A DNA stretch of 64,000 bases from Chelatococcus albus (GCF_030067675.1 NZ_JASJEV010000004.1:186001-250000); one strand, 5' to 3'; shown: positions 8,746 to 18,192, counted from the stretch's first letter. Numbers and translations are program-made. The notes: generated from the sequence alone by a model not told the origin.

Positions 8746-8775
8746 AGCCGCCGGGCCAGCAGGCTCACGGCGGCT
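8746..8775. terminator. Candidate bidirectional terminator hairpin
   Basis: Stem AGCCGCCG (8746-8753) with CGGCGGCT (8768-8775) between two convergent genes. Flanking runs are weak (GAAA on one side, CTTC on the other), so termination strength is uncertain. Confidence 0.5.
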
Positions 8776-8802
8776 CTTCGTCACATTCAGGGGGCAGACG
8801 GT

Positions 8803-8991
8803 TCAGTGCAGGGATTTCTGCGGTTCCGCCAGCCGAAGCCGTTCCATCTCGTCCTTGAGCTGCAGTTTCTTGCGCTTGAGTTCGGCGAGTCTCAGGTCGT
8901 CGGAAGAGGGGCTCGCGAGCGTCGCTTCGATTTCACGCTCGAGCGCCCGGTGCCGCCTCTCGAGCTCGGCGAGATGGGCTTGCAGAGACAT
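8803..8991 (-). CDS. YdcH/DUF465 family coiled-coil protein
   Basis: 62 aa starting MSLQAHLAELERRHRALEREIE. One short helical hairpin ends in LAELKRKKLQLKDEMERLR, the DUF465 signature L-K-K-K-K-L-x-L-K-D-E. The function of the family is unknown. The start is preceded by GGGAGGTTCCCGC. A second DUF465 gene is divergent from it 189 bp away. Confidence 0.85.
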   Translation of the reverse strand: MSLQAHLAELERRHRALEREIEATLASPSSDDLRLAELKRKKLQLKDEMERLRLAEPQKSLH

Positions 8992-9180
8992 GCGGGAACC
9001 TCCCTTCTCTATGCTCCGACGACAAAACTGTGACACAGCAATGTGGCGGAGTCGAAGCAGGAAAGTCGCTGCGGCGCACAAACGAAGCACCTGTCCACCG
9101 CGGCTTTGCCGACTTGCGGCGGCGCGACGGTCACAGCATACTCCCGCCCGTATCCACGGTCCCGACCGGGTGCGCGAAGC

Positions 9181-9402
9181 ATGATGGCGTTCGATCTGAC
9201 CGAAGAAGAGCGTATGGCCTTCGCATCCGAGCTCAATCGGCTGAAGGAGGAGCATCGTGATCTCGACGCCGCCATCTCGGCGCTCGAGCAGATGGGCCCC
9301 GGCGACCAGCTCCAGATCCAGCGCCTGAAGAAACGCAAGCTCGTCCTGAAGGATCGCATGACCTTCCTCGAGGACCAGCTTACCCCCGACATCATCGCCT
9401 GA
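9181..9402 (+). CDS. YdcH/DUF465 family coiled-coil protein, second copy
   Basis: 73 aa (MMAFDLTEEERMAF...), with the same DUF465 core (RLKKRKLVLKDRMTFLEDQL) as the divergent neighbour at 8803-8991 but a longer N-terminus. Two ATG codons in tandem at 9181 and 9184; either may be used. The ribosome-binding site is poor. It lies 102 bp upstream of purE, on the same strand. Confidence 0.8.
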   Translation: MMAFDLTEEERMAFASELNRLKEEHRDLDAAISALEQMGPGDQLQIQRLKKRKLVLKDRMTFLEDQLTPDIIA

Positions 9403-9504
9403 GCCGAGGCCGACGAGCCCGCCCCGGCGTCCTGCGCGCCCTTGCGTCGAAACCGGCGCCCCTGTACGAGGCGCGGTCTCGGCACGCGCGAGGACAGGGC
9501 CACA

Positions 9505-10005
9505 ATGGGCACGAAGACGGATACGCCGGTCGCCATCATCATGGGCAGCCAGTCGGACTGGGCGACGATGCGCCACGCCGCCGAGACGCTCGATGCGCTC
9601 GGCATCGCCCATGACGCGCGCATCGTCTCGGCCCACCGCACGCCGGACCGGCTCTACGCCTTTGCCAAGGGGGCGAAAGCTGCCGGATTCAAGGTGATCA
9701 TCGCCGGCGCCGGCGGCGCAGCCCATCTGCCCGGAATGACGGCAGCGATGACCGCGCTGCCGGTCTTCGGCGTGCCGGTGGAATCGAAGGCGCTCTCAGG
9801 GCAGGACAGCCTCCTTTCCATCGTGCAGATGCCCGGCGGCATCCCGGTCGGTACGCTCGCCATCGGCAAGGCCGGGGCGATCAATGCCGCCCTGCTCGCG
9901 GCCAGCGTTCTCGCCCTCGGCGACGAGGCGCTCGCCGAGCGCCTCGACGCATGGCGAGCCCGCCAGACGGCCTCCGTCGCCGAGCGTCCCTCCGACGAGG
10001 CCTGA
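9505..10005 (+). CDS. purE: N5-carboxyaminoimidazole ribonucleotide mutase
   Basis: 166 aa. It converts N5-CAIR to CAIR in purine synthesis. Class I PurE motifs are all present: [12 protein letters not shown] near the N-terminus, [10 protein letters not shown] and [14 protein letters not shown], with the catalytic Ser and His in the first two. The start [10 protein letters not shown] was chosen over an upstream frame opening at 9442 because homologues begin near here. purK follows after 3 bp, so the two form an operon and act in sequence. Confidence 0.95.
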   Translation: MGTKTDTPVAIIMGSQSDWATMRHAAETLDALGIAHDARIVSAHRTPDRLYAFAKGAKAAGFKVIIAGAGGAAHLPGMTAAMTALPVFGVPVESKALSGQDSLLSIVQMPGGIPVGTLAIGKAGAINAALLAASVLALGDEALAERLDAWRARQTASVAERPSDEA

Positions 10006-10008
10006 CCC

Positions 10009-11094
10009 ATGCTGCCCCCCGGTTCGACCATCGGCATCCTCGGCGGCGGCCAGCTTGGTCGCATGATCGCGCTGGCGGCGGCGCGTCACGGGCTCAGGAC
10101 GCATGTCTACGCGCCCGAACCCGACAGCCCGGCTTTCGAGGTCGCCGGCAGGCGCACCGTCGCGGCCTATGACGACGAGGCGGCACTCGTGGGTTTCGCC
10201 GACGCGGTCGACGTCGTCACCTACGAGTTCGAGAACGTGCCGGCTGATACGGCCCACATCCTCGCCACCCACGTGCCCCTGCGCCCCGGCGCCCGGGCGC
10301 TCGCCACGACGCAGGATCGCCTGGAGGAAAAGACCTTCGTCGCCGGCCTCGGCATCCCGACCGCCCCCTTCCGTGCCGTCGGCAGCGCGGCCGAGCTCGA
10401 ACAGGCGCTTTCCGCTCTGGGCCGCCCGGCGGTGCTCAAGACCCGGCGCTTCGGCTACGACGGCAAGGGCCAGGTGATGCTGCGCGAGGGCGACGACCCA
10501 CGCGCGGCGCTCGACACCATCGGCCACGTGCCGGCGATCCTCGAGGGCTTCGTGCCCTTCGCGCGCGAGGTGTCGGTGGTCGCCGCGCGCGGCGTCGACG
10601 GCAGCTTCGCGGCCTACGACGTCTGCGAGAACACGCACCGCGACCATATCCTCGACGTGACGCGCGTGCCCGCCCGCCTGCCGGCGGAGACGGCGGCCCG
10701 CGCGCTCGCCCACGCCAGGCGCATCGCCGAGGCGCTCGAGTATGTCGGCGTTTTCGCCGTCGAGATGTTCGTGGTCGAGGCGGAGGGCCGAAGCGAGGTG
10801 ATCGTCAATGAGATCGCGCCGCGCGTGCACAATTCCGGCCACTGGACCATCGAGGGCGCCGAGACCTCGCAGTTCGAGCAGCATGTGCGCGCCGTCTGCG
10901 GCTGGCCGCTCGGCCCGACGAGCCTGACAGGCGCGAGCGTGGAGATGACCAACCTCGTCGGCGCCGACACTGACCGCTGGCCGGCCCTCCTCGCCGAACC
11001 GGGCGCTCATCTGCACCTCTACGGCAAGGGCGTCGCCCGCCCGGGCCGCAAGATGGGACACGTCACGCGCGTGCGCCGCCGCCCCGCCACCTGA
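10009..11094 (+). CDS. purK: N5-carboxyaminoimidazole ribonucleotide synthase
   Basis: 361 aa ATP-grasp enzyme that makes N5-CAIR from AIR, bicarbonate and ATP. IGILGGGQLGRMIA opens the pre-ATP-grasp domain; KTRRFGYDGKGQ is the ATP-binding loop, and NEIAPRVHNSGHWT is the metal/ATP motif of the C-terminal half. It lies 3 bp after purE and is almost certainly co-transcribed. Confidence 0.95.
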   Translation: MLPPGSTIGILGGGQLGRMIALAAARHGLRTHVYAPEPDSPAFEVAGRRTVAAYDDEAALVGFADAVDVVTYEFENVPADTAHILATHVPLRPGARALATTQDRLEEKTFVAGLGIPTAPFRAVGSAAELEQALSALGRPAVLKTRRFGYDGKGQVMLREGDDPRAALDTIGHVPAILEGFVPFAREVSVVAARGVDGSFAAYDVCENTHRDHILDVTRVPARLPAETAARALAHARRIAEALEYVGVFAVEMFVVEAEGRSEVIVNEIAPRVHNSGHWTIEGAETSQFEQHVRAVCGWPLGPTSLTGASVEMTNLVGADTDRWPALLAEPGAHLHLYGKGVARPGRKMGHVTRVRRRPAT

Positions 11095-11198
11095 CGGCCG
11101 CCGAAGCGCCGGCGCAGGCCCGGATCATACGCCATTTCACCGAGCCTCGGCGGTGGACAGCCCGGATGTTATCTGCTAGCTGAAGCGACCACGGTTAC

Positions 11199-11227
11199 GG
11201 CGCGCCGTTCGCGCCGGGGATTTTTTT
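11199..11227 (+). terminator. Rho-independent terminator in the purK-rpsU gap
   Basis: Stem GGCGCG/CGCGCC (11199-11204 with 11210-11215), then GGGGA and seven T (11221-11227). It most simply ends purEK. It sits only 37 bp before the rpsU start, so it could also lie in the rpsU leader. Confidence 0.65.
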
Positions 11228-11264
11228 CGCCCCCTCATCGGGACTGAACACGGGAAGACGACGC

Positions 11265-11501
11265 GTGCAGGTTCTCGTTCGCGACAACAACGTTGATCAG
11301 GCGCTGCGTGCGCTGAAGAAGAAGATGCAGCGCGAGGGCATCTTCCGTGAGATGAAGCTCCGCGGCCACTACGAGAAGCCGTCCGAGAAGAAGGCTCGCG
11401 AGAAGGCCGAGGCCGTCCGTCGCGCGCGCAAGCTGATGCGCAAGCGCCTGCAGCGCGAAGGTCTCCTGCCGGCCAAGGCGAAGCCGGCCCGCGGGCGCTG
11501 A
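11265..11501 (+). CDS. rpsU: 30S ribosomal protein S21
   Basis: 78 aa with GTG start ([20 protein letters not shown]), preceded by GGGAAG. The Lys/Arg-rich C-terminus ([15 protein letters not shown]) is typical of S21, the late-assembling small-subunit protein near the anti-Shine-Dalgarno end of 16S rRNA. Single gene directly downstream of a T-run terminator. Confidence 0.95.
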   Translation: MQVLVRDNNVDQALRALKKKMQREGIFREMKLRGHYEKPSEKKAREKAEAVRRARKLMRKRLQREGLLPAKAKPARGR

Positions 11502-11787
11502 GCGTCCGTGCCGATCGCGTCGTCGTGCCCGACGACGCGTCACTCCTTCGATCGGCGCCCATCCGGCAACGGGGGCGCCCGATTGCTTTCAAGGGCCGGA
11601 ATATCCTGCGCCTTCAGGCGCCGCCGCCGGTCCTGCGAGACCGTACGATGTCAGCATGCGCGATCTTGCGAGGGTCCATCCCCCGGTTCGTCGGAGTGAA
11701 GGCATTCCCTCGTCGGGCCGCCATTGTGCGCAGGATGGTCGAGGGCTTCGGTTCGAAAGAGAGCGACACACGCGCGGAGGGTCGATC

Positions 11788-12660
11788 GTGAGCCAGTGGT
11801 TTTCGTCGGAGCTGACCACGAGCCGGATGGTGGCCTTGCCGATCGCCCTCGTGATGGGGCTCGGCCTCGCGGCCTGCGAGACGGTGAACTCCGTGGGCCC
11901 CGTGCGCAATGTCGCCGAGGTCTCCGAAGATGCCTCCGGCGCGGCGAGCGTGAACATCGCCTCGCTCTCCGACGTCATCAAGCAGAACCCCGGCGACCCG
12001 CAGGCCTACAACACCCGCGGCGCGGCCTATGCCAAGGTGGGCCGCTACGGCGACGCCATCAGCGACTTCAATCAGGCCGTGCGCATCGATCCGAACTACG
12101 CGCCCGCCTACACGAATCGCGCCCTCGCCTTCCGCCAGACCGGCAAGAACGACGCCGCCCTCGCCGACTTCAACCGCGCCATCACGGCCGACCCGAACTA
12201 CGTCCCGGCCCTGATCGGCCGCGCCAACCTTCTGCGCGTCCAGGGCGACGCGAGCCAGGCGCTGGCCGACCTCTCGCGCGCCATCCAGCTCAATCCCGAA
12301 TCGGCCGAAGCGCTGCACGCGCGCGGCCTCCTCTACCAGCGCCAGGGCCAGCACCAGCAGGCGGTGAACGACTTCGGCGCCGCGCTCGACCGCAATCCCT
12401 TCGTCGCCGCGCCCTACACGGCGCGCGGCCAGAGCCTCATCGCCCTCGGCCAGTACGACAAGGCGATCGAGGACTTCAACGCCTCCCTCAACGTCGACAA
12501 CCGGAACGCCGATGCCTGGGCCGCCCGGGGCCTCGCCTACGAGAAACGGGGCAACAGGCCGCTGGCGATCGAGTCCTACCAGCGCGCGGCGAGCATCGAC
12601 AACGCGAACGCGACGGCGCGCGCCGGCCTCTCGCGCCTGCAGGGCGGCCTCTTCCGCTGA
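11788..12660 (+). CDS. TPR-repeat outer-membrane lipoprotein
   Basis: 290 aa from a GTG at 11788 that follows GGAGG. The hydrophobic N-terminus ends in the lipobox GLAAC (Cys about 30). Six to seven tetratricopeptide repeats follow (for instance GRYGDAISDFNQAVRIDPNYAPAYTNRALA). TPR lipoproteins usually scaffold envelope complexes; no specific partner is indicated. An ATG at 11827 would also give a short signal peptide. Flanked by rpsU and a convergent acetyltransferase. Confidence 0.85.
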   Translation: MSQWFSSELTTSRMVALPIALVMGLGLAACETVNSVGPVRNVAEVSEDASGAASVNIASLSDVIKQNPGDPQAYNTRGAAYAKVGRYGDAISDFNQAVRIDPNYAPAYTNRALAFRQTGKNDAALADFNRAITADPNYVPALIGRANLLRVQGDASQALADLSRAIQLNPESAEALHARGLLYQRQGQHQQAVNDFGAALDRNPFVAAPYTARGQSLIALGQYDKAIEDFNASLNVDNRNADAWAARGLAYEKRGNRPLAIESYQRAASIDNANATARAGLSRLQGGLFR

Positions 12661-12730
12661 CCTGCCCTGCAAGAGATCGGCCGTCGCGGCCCGGCCGGGG
12701 CGCGTCGGGCGCGGCGGGGATGCGGCCGCG

Positions 12731-13210
12731 TCAGGCGATCTCCTTCATCAGCGTTGCCGCATAGGGTGAGAAGCCGAAGCGCGCATAGGCGATCTCGGCG
12801 GCAGCATTGCCCGCGAGAACGCCGACGAAGAGCCGCTTGATCCCGCGCTCCCGCGTCAAGCCTTCGGCCTCGGTGAGTAGCGCCTGCGCGACACCGCCGC
12901 CGCGGAAGGCCGCATCCACGTAGAGATCGGAGATATAGCCGTAGCGACGCAGCTCCTCGGCCACATAGACATCGTCTTCCTCATCGGACCAACCGAGAAA
13001 GCCGGCCGGCGTCCCGCCGATCTCGGCCAGAAGGACGACGCGCCTGGCCGCCGCGACCCCTTCCTCGAGTTCGGCGACCGTTTGTTCCGCCGAAGCGCGG
13101 TCGAGGCAACGGTCGCCCGACAGGCCGTGCTCGAACATATTGAGAGCCTGCACGAACCCGATCACGGTCTCGCGGTCTTCCGGGCGCATGGGGCGGATCA
13201 GGAGGCTCAT
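12731..13210 (-). CDS. GNAT-family N-acetyltransferase
   Basis: 159 aa (MSLLIRPMRPEDRETV...). Motif A is YISDLYVDAAFRGGGVAQALLTEAE, with the R-G-G-G-V-A acetyl-CoA loop, and the C-terminus is NAAAEIAYARFGFSPY. The acceptor is unknown. It lies 83 bp downstream of the hydrolase at 13294-14172 on the same strand and may be co-transcribed with it. Confidence 0.85.
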   Translation of the reverse strand: MSLLIRPMRPEDRETVIGFVQALNMFEHGLSGDRCLDRASAEQTVAELEEGVAAARRVVLLAEIGGTPAGFLGWSDEEDDVYVAEELRRYGYISDLYVDAAFRGGGVAQALLTEAEGLTRERGIKRLFVGVLAGNAAAEIAYARFGFSPYAATLMKEIA

Positions 13211-13293
13211 CGTGCGGCTCTTTGCGGGTCCGTGGATCGGGTGGCGAGGGGGCGCCTCCTGGACGGCAGGGATTACCGCAAGGTTACGGTCGC

Positions 13294-14172
13294 TCAGGAG
13301 CCCTCCTTGCTCACGCCCACCGTGCGCACCTGCGTGTCCGGCAGGCTCCCCGCCGCCACGTCGTCCAGGAACATCTGCACCTGGGGAATCGCACCCTGAT
13401 CGATCAGATCCCGGTGATGGCCGTCGGGAAAACGCACGAAACGCTTCGGCGGATTGGCGAGGTTGTAGAGCGCCGCGCCTTCCGCGAAGGGCACCGTCGT
13501 GTCGCGCTCGCCATGCAGGAAGAGCACGGGCACGCGCACGCGACCGATGACCTCGTCCGACCGGAAGGGGTCGAGCATCATCAGGCGCGCCGGCACGAAG
13601 GGATAGCGCCGGCCGGCGACGGACAGCGCGGACAGATACGGGGCCTCGAGCACCAGCGCTTTGACCCGCGCCTCGGCGGCAAGGCGGACGGCAACTCCCG
13701 AACCGAGCGATTCGCCGTAGGCGACGAGCCGATCGGCCCCGAAGCGGCGCGCCGCCTCCTCGTGAGCCGCAGCCGCATCCCGGTGCAGCCCCTCCTCCGA
13801 CGGCCGGCCGGTCGAGCCACCGTAGCCGCGGTAGCTGACCGCGAAGAGGCCCGTGCCGTCCTCGGTCAGGGCCTTGAAGCGCTCGATGCGCAGCGGCCGC
13901 GCGAGATTGCCCGAATTGCCGTGGAAGAAGAGCAGCACCGGCTTGTCGCCCCTGGGCGGCAAGACCCAGGCGACGAGCGTCTCGCCATCGCTCGTCTTCA
14001 GGCTGACCTGCTCGAGCCCGGGGATTGCGGCCGACTGAGCCGAAACCGGGCGCTCGTCGCGCGGGAAGACGAGCGACCGCTGCTGGGCGAAGAGGAGGCC
14101 GAGGCCGACGACATAGACGGCGGCCATCGCGAGGACGACACGGAAGGCGAGACGCAGGGCTCTCGAACGCAT
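13294..14172 (-). CDS. Membrane-anchored alpha/beta hydrolase (BEM46-like)
   Basis: 292 aa. An N-terminal transmembrane helix (about residues 7-28) is followed by an alpha/beta hydrolase fold: oxyanion segment FFHGNSGN, nucleophile elbow GESLGSG (Ser), acid in FLHGERDTTVP (Asp) and His in FPDGHHRDL. The domain therefore probably faces the periplasm. The substrate is not known. Its left neighbour on the same strand is an acetyltransferase. Confidence 0.85.
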   Translation of the reverse strand: MRSRALRLAFRVVLAMAAVYVVGLGLLFAQQRSLVFPRDERPVSAQSAAIPGLEQVSLKTSDGETLVAWVLPPRGDKPVLLFFHGNSGNLARPLRIERFKALTEDGTGLFAVSYRGYGGSTGRPSEEGLHRDAAAAHEEAARRFGADRLVAYGESLGSGVAVRLAAEARVKALVLEAPYLSALSVAGRRYPFVPARLMMLDPFRSDEVIGRVRVPVLFLHGERDTTVPFAEGAALYNLANPPKRFVRFPDGHHRDLIDQGAIPQVQMFLDDVAAGSLPDTQVRTVGVSKEGS

Positions 14173-14264
14173 GGCTCACCAGGGGCTGACGACAGGGTGG
14201 CGATTCGACTGTCGCGCGACCATGCCACGCGGCCGAGCCGGTGCCGACCCCTCGCGCACGAGGC

Positions 14265-14810
14265 CTATGCGCCGGCCTTGAGCCCAAGGTCGTCGAGTAC
14301 CTTGCGGATCGCCAGTTCGAGGGCGGATTTCTTGGCGGGCCAGCTGCGTTGCAAAGCTTCCAGTATCTGGCGCAGCCGGGCCTCGTCCGCCGGGCCCGCG
14401 GACAGCTCCAGGGACACGCGATCGAAATCGCCGTCGAGCTGCACCCGGACCGCGTCGAACGCACCGCGGAACTCGTCGCGCGCCGCGACCATGGCCCGCG
14501 CCGCCGGCGCGAGCTGCGACGGCCCTTCCTTGCGTTCCAGCTCCCGGCGAACCTCGACGAGCAGACGGTCGATCGTGTCCGTGTAGTGCGTTGCCGCGTC
14601 CCTGATGAGGGCCTGCAGGCGATCGGCGCGGCTGCGCTCCATGTTGCGCTCGCTCGTGGCCTTGGCGACCTGCAGCTCCAGGCTCCTGCGCGCGAGCTCG
14701 TTGGCCTCGCTCTGCTTGGCCCAGGTGACGTAGGCGGTGAGGCCCCCGACGATCGCGGTCGCGGCGGCCCCGACGAAGGCGGCCTTGAGCGTGGCGGCGA
14801 AGCGAGCCAT
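14265..14810 (-). CDS. Hypothetical membrane-anchored coiled-coil protein
   Basis: 181 aa. One predicted transmembrane segment (about 9-29, AAFVGAAATAIVGGLTAYVTW) precedes a long charged helical region rich in heptads (EANELARRSLELQVAKATSER...) and a C-terminal helical part (about 130-181). I do not recognise a family. Start ATG at 14808-14810 after AAGGAA. It lies 134 bp downstream of pntB on the same strand, a position that could make it part of that transcript. Confidence 0.6.
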   Translation of the reverse strand: MARFAATLKAAFVGAAATAIVGGLTAYVTWAKQSEANELARRSLELQVAKATSERNMERSRADRLQALIRDAATHYTDTIDRLLVEVRRELERKEGPSQLAPAARAMVAARDEFRGAFDAVRVQLDGDFDRVSLELSAGPADEARLRQILEALQRSWPAKKSALELAIRKVLDDLGLKAGA

Positions 14811-14944
14811 GGACGTTCCTTCCGGCACCTGGCGGGTCACGGCGCCGGTGCGTGGGCCCCGGCGGCGCGATCCTAGACCAAGGTACCGGACGCGCGAAGG
14901 GGACTGCCCCTTCGCGTCGACACGTGCGATGCCGGTCGCGCGGC

Positions 14945-16342
14945 TCAGAAACCCTTCAGGATCTCGTCCACCATCTTCTTGGCGTCGCCGAAGAGCATCA
15001 TGGTGTTGTCCTTGAAGAACAGCTCGTTCTCGACGCCGGCGTAGCCCGAGCCCATGCCGCGCTTGACGAAGAGCACGGTCTTGGCCCGCTCCACGTCGAG
15101 GATCGGCATGCCGAAGATCGGTGAGGCGGGATCGGTCTTGGCCGCCGGGTTGGTGACGTCGTTGGCGCCGATGACGAAGGCGACGTCGGCTTGGGCGAAC
15201 TCGGAATTGATGTCCTCGAGCTCGAACACCTCGTCGTAGGGTACGTTCGCCTCGGCGAGCAGCACGTTCATGTGGCCCGGCATGCGGCCCGCCACCGGAT
15301 GGATGGCGTATTTGACCTCGACGCCCTCTTCCTTGAGCTTGTCGGCCATCTCGCGCAACGCGTGCTGCGCCTGAGCCACCGCCATGCCGTAGCCGGGCAC
15401 GATGATGACCTTGGCCGCGTTCTTCATGAGGAAGGCCGCATCGTCCGCCGAGCCCTGCTTGACCGGCCGCTCCTCTGCCGCGCCGCGGCCGGCCGCCGCC
15501 GCCTCCCCGCCGAAGCCGCCGAGGATGACGGACAGGAACGAACGGTTCATGCCCTTGCACATGATGTAGCTGAGGATCGCGCCCGAGGAACCGACCAGCG
15601 CCCCCGTGATGATGAGGGCGAGGTTGCCGAGCGTGAAGCCGATGCCTGCCGCCGCCCACCCCGAGTAGGAGTTGAGCATCGAGATGACGACAGGCATGTC
15701 GGCGCCGCCGATCGGCACGATGAGCAGGACGCCGAGCACGAAGCTGAGCAGCGTGATCAGCCAGAACAGCACGTGGCTCTCGGTGCGCACGAAGAGCACC
15801 ACGAGCACCAGCAGCAGGACGCCGAGGCCGATGTTGATGGCATGGCGGTTCGGCAGCAGGATCGGCTTGCCCGACATCCGGCCGTCGAGCTTCAGGAAGG
15901 CGATGACCGAGCCCGTGAAGGTGAAGGCGCCGATGGCGACGCCGAGCACCATCTCGACGAGGCTGCCGCCGTGGATCGAGCCGACCGAACCGATGCCGAA
16001 GGCCTGCGGCGCATAGAGCGCGCCCGCCGCCACGAGCACGGCGGCGAGGCCGACGAGTGAATGGAAGGCGGCGACGAGCTGCGGCATGGCCGTCATCGGC
16101 ACGCGCCGGGCGATCACCGCTCCGATGCCGCCGCCGATGGCGAGGCCAACGACGACGAAGAGCCATGCGGCGATGCCGGAGGGCGGCGCCCCGACGAGCG
16201 TCGTCAGGATGGCGATCCCCATGCCGGCCATGCCGTAGAGGTTGCCCTGGCGCGAGCTCGCCGGCGAGGACAGGCCGCGCAGCGCCAGGATGAAGAGGAC
16301 GCCGGCGACGAGATAGAGAAGGGACGAGAGGTTGGCGGACAT
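14945..16342 (-). CDS. pntB: NAD(P) transhydrogenase subunit beta
   Basis: 465 aa. The N-terminal half is membrane domain II with about nine helices; the C-terminal half is the NADP(H)-binding domain III (IIVPGYGMAVAQAQHALREMADKL, HPVAGRMPGHMNVLLAEA, VIGANDVTNPAA, GYAGVENELF). With PntAA and PntAB it couples proton entry to hydride transfer from NADH to NADP+. The start was set at MSANLSS (16342), leaving 7 bp after pntAB. Confidence 0.95.
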   Translation of the reverse strand: MSANLSSLLYLVAGVLFILALRGLSSPASSRQGNLYGMAGMGIAILTTLVGAPPSGIAAWLFVVVGLAIGGGIGAVIARRVPMTAMPQLVAAFHSLVGLAAVLVAAGALYAPQAFGIGSVGSIHGGSLVEMVLGVAIGAFTFTGSVIAFLKLDGRMSGKPILLPNRHAINIGLGVLLLVLVVLFVRTESHVLFWLITLLSFVLGVLLIVPIGGADMPVVISMLNSYSGWAAAGIGFTLGNLALIITGALVGSSGAILSYIMCKGMNRSFLSVILGGFGGEAAAAGRGAAEERPVKQGSADDAAFLMKNAAKVIIVPGYGMAVAQAQHALREMADKLKEEGVEVKYAIHPVAGRMPGHMNVLLAEANVPYDEVFELEDINSEFAQADVAFVIGANDVTNPAAKTDPASPIFGMPILDVERAKTVLFVKRGMGSGYAGVENELFFKDNTMMLFGDAKKMVDEILKGF

Positions 16343-16349
16343 CGCTCGT

Positions 16350-16799
16350 TCACCCCTTCTTCTTGTACATGGCAAGCATCCTCTGCGTGACGAGGAAGCC
16401 GCCGAAGATGTTCACCGAGGCGAGGACGAGCGCGACGAAGCCGAGCGCCCGGGCCCAGAGCGGCCCGTCGCCAAGCACGGCGTCCGCCTGCACGCCTACC
16501 GCGAGCAGCGCACCGACGACAATCACCGAGGAGATGGCGTTGGTCACCGACATGAGCGGCGTGTGCAGCGCCGGCGTCACGGACCAGACGACGTAGTAGC
16601 CGACAAAGACGGCGAGCACGAAGATCGCGAGGCGAAAGACCGTCGGGTCGACGGCCCCGCCCGTCGCGGCATGGGCGGCGGCGCCGAGGGCGGCGGCGGC
16701 TTGGTCGGCATAGGCCTGCGCAGCGGTGGCCGCCTGTTTGGCGGTCTCGGCGGCCGCGCGGGCCCCTTCCATCGCCTGTTCGGGCGTGAGATTGGCCAT
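16350..16799 (-). CDS. pntAB: NAD(P) transhydrogenase subunit alpha part 2
   Basis: 149 aa. The Ala-rich N-terminal stretch (about 1-45) is followed by the three to four transmembrane helices of domain II, ending MLAMYKKKG. The split of the alpha subunit into two polypeptides is the Rhodospirillum-type arrangement. It lies between pntAA (23 bp upstream) and pntB (7 bp downstream), clearly one operon. The Ala-rich extension before the membrane part is longer than I would expect but lacks recognisable domains. Confidence 0.92.
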   Translation of the reverse strand: MANLTPEQAMEGARAAAETAKQAATAAQAYADQAAAALGAAAHAATGGAVDPTVFRLAIFVLAVFVGYYVVWSVTPALHTPLMSVTNAISSVIVVGALLAVGVQADAVLGDGPLWARALGFVALVLASVNIFGGFLVTQRMLAMYKKKG

Positions 16800-16822
16800 G
16801 GCTCGTTCCCCCAGTTGTCCGG

Positions 16823-17959
16823 TCAGGCCTTCGGCTGGAAGGCCGGGTGGATGACGGCACCGTCGCGCGTGAGGCAGGTCGCCTTGACGAGTTCGTCGTC
16901 CCAGTTCACCGCCAGCGCCTTGGCCTTCTTGTCGATCAGGGTCTCGACGAAGGCGTAGAGGTTCTTGGCGTAGAGGCTCGAGGCCGTGGCGGCGAGGCGG
17001 CCCGGCACGTTGAGATGGCCGACGATCTTGACGCCGTTGTGCATCACGACCTTGCCCGGCTTGGCGACCTCACAGTTGCCGCCACGCTCGACGGCGAGGT
17101 CGACGATGACGGAGCCCGGTCGCATCGATTCCACCATGGCCTTCGACACGAGCTTCGGCGCCGGACGGCCCGGGATGAGCGCGGTGGTGACGACGATGTC
17201 CTGTTTGGCGATGTGGGAGGCGACAAGCTCGGCCTGCTTGGCCTTGTAGGCGTCCGACATCTCCTTGGCGTAGCCGCCGGCGGTCTCGGCCTGCTTGAAC
17301 TCCTCGTCCTCGACGGCGATGAACTTGGCGCCGAGCGACTCGACCTGCTCCTTGGCCGCGGGGCGCACGTCGGTCGCCGTGACGACGGCGCCGAGGCGGC
17401 GGGCCGTGGCGATCGCCTGCAGGCCGGCGACGCCCGCGCCCATGACAAAGACCTTGGCGGCCGGCACGGTGCCCGCGGCCGTCATCATCATCGGCAGCGC
17501 CCGGCCATATTCCGCCGCGGCGTCGATCACGGCACGATAGCCGGCGAGGTTGGCCTGGGAGGAGAGCACGTCCATCACCTGCGCCCGGGTGATGCGCGGC
17601 ATCAGCTCCATGGCAAAGGCGGCGACGCCCGCCTCGGCGAGCGCCTGCACGGCCGCCTCATTGCCGTAGGGGTCCATGACGGCGACAACGAGCGCGCCCT
17701 TCTTGAAGGACGACAGTTCGGCGGCGGAAGGGCGACGCACGCGCAGGACGATGTCGGCGTCCTTGACAGCCTCCTCGGCGGTTGCGGCGATCGTGGCGCC
17801 GGCCGCTTCATAGTCGCCGTCGGCAATGCCGGAGGCGAGGCCTGCGCCTTTCTGCACCGCCACCGTGGCACCGAGGCCGACGTATTTCTTGACCGTTTCG
17901 GGCGTCGCGGCGACGCGACCCTCGTTGGCCTCGGTCTCGGTGGGAATGGCGATGCGCAT
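16823..17959 (-). CDS. pntAA: NAD(P) transhydrogenase subunit alpha part 1
   Basis: 378 aa NAD(H)-binding domain I, soluble on the cytoplasmic side. It starts [20 protein letters not shown], the AlaDh/PNT N-terminal signature. The Rossmann motif [22 protein letters not shown] and the mobile loop near [13 protein letters not shown] are visible. First gene of pntAA-pntAB-pntB, preceded by the small aa3-oxidase subunit gene on the same strand. Confidence 0.95.
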   Translation of the reverse strand: MRIAIPTETEANEGRVAATPETVKKYVGLGATVAVQKGAGLASGIADGDYEAAGATIAATAEEAVKDADIVLRVRRPSAAELSSFKKGALVVAVMDPYGNEAAVQALAEAGVAAFAMELMPRITRAQVMDVLSSQANLAGYRAVIDAAAEYGRALPMMMTAAGTVPAAKVFVMGAGVAGLQAIATARRLGAVVTATDVRPAAKEQVESLGAKFIAVEDEEFKQAETAGGYAKEMSDAYKAKQAELVASHIAKQDIVVTTALIPGRPAPKLVSKAMVESMRPGSVIVDLAVERGGNCEVAKPGKVVMHNGVKIVGHLNVPGRLAATASSLYAKNLYAFVETLIDKKAKALAVNWDDELVKATCLTRDGAVIHPAFQPKA

Positions 17960-18036
17960 CGTCGATCACTCCAGACGTGGCCCCGTTCCGGGTCGCCACG
18001 ACCCGGAGCGAACGGCGCTGTCACTGCGGGTGGAGA

Positions 18037-18192
18037 TCAGAGGAGGAAATAGGCCATGAGCACGAGGACGAGGGCGACGAAGCCCATTCCCCACTTCGCG
18101 CCCGTCACGAAGAGACGATAGGTGTTCTCGTGCTCCTCGTAGTCCATCGCAGGGTGCCCGGCGGGGTGAACGGTGCTGTGCGGCTCGGCCAT
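18037..18192 (-). CDS. aa3-type cytochrome c oxidase subunit IV (small)
   Basis: 51 aa with one transmembrane helix near the C-terminus (GAKWGMGFVALVLVLMAYFLL), preceded by the conserved YEEHENTYRLFV segment. This matches the bacterial aa3 oxidase subunit IV family (COX4_pro_2). The gene commonly precedes pntAA in Alphaproteobacteria, as here, 77 bp upstream. The start ATG at 18192 was chosen because upstream codons lack hydrophobic or conserved features. Confidence 0.85.
   Translation of the reverse strand: MAEPHSTVHPAGHPAMDYEEHENTYRLFVTGAKWGMGFVALVLVLMAYFLL

Noticed and set aside
4908..8768. 1286-codon minus-strand open frame
   Set aside because: Runs antisense through two real genes and across a promoter region. 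Composition is Arg/Gly/His/Glu-rich with no domain; a compositional shadow.
11525..11791. 88-codon frame upstream of the TPR lipoprotein
   Set aside because: Overlaps the supported GTG start and ribosome-binding site of the lipoprotein and has no recognisable features.
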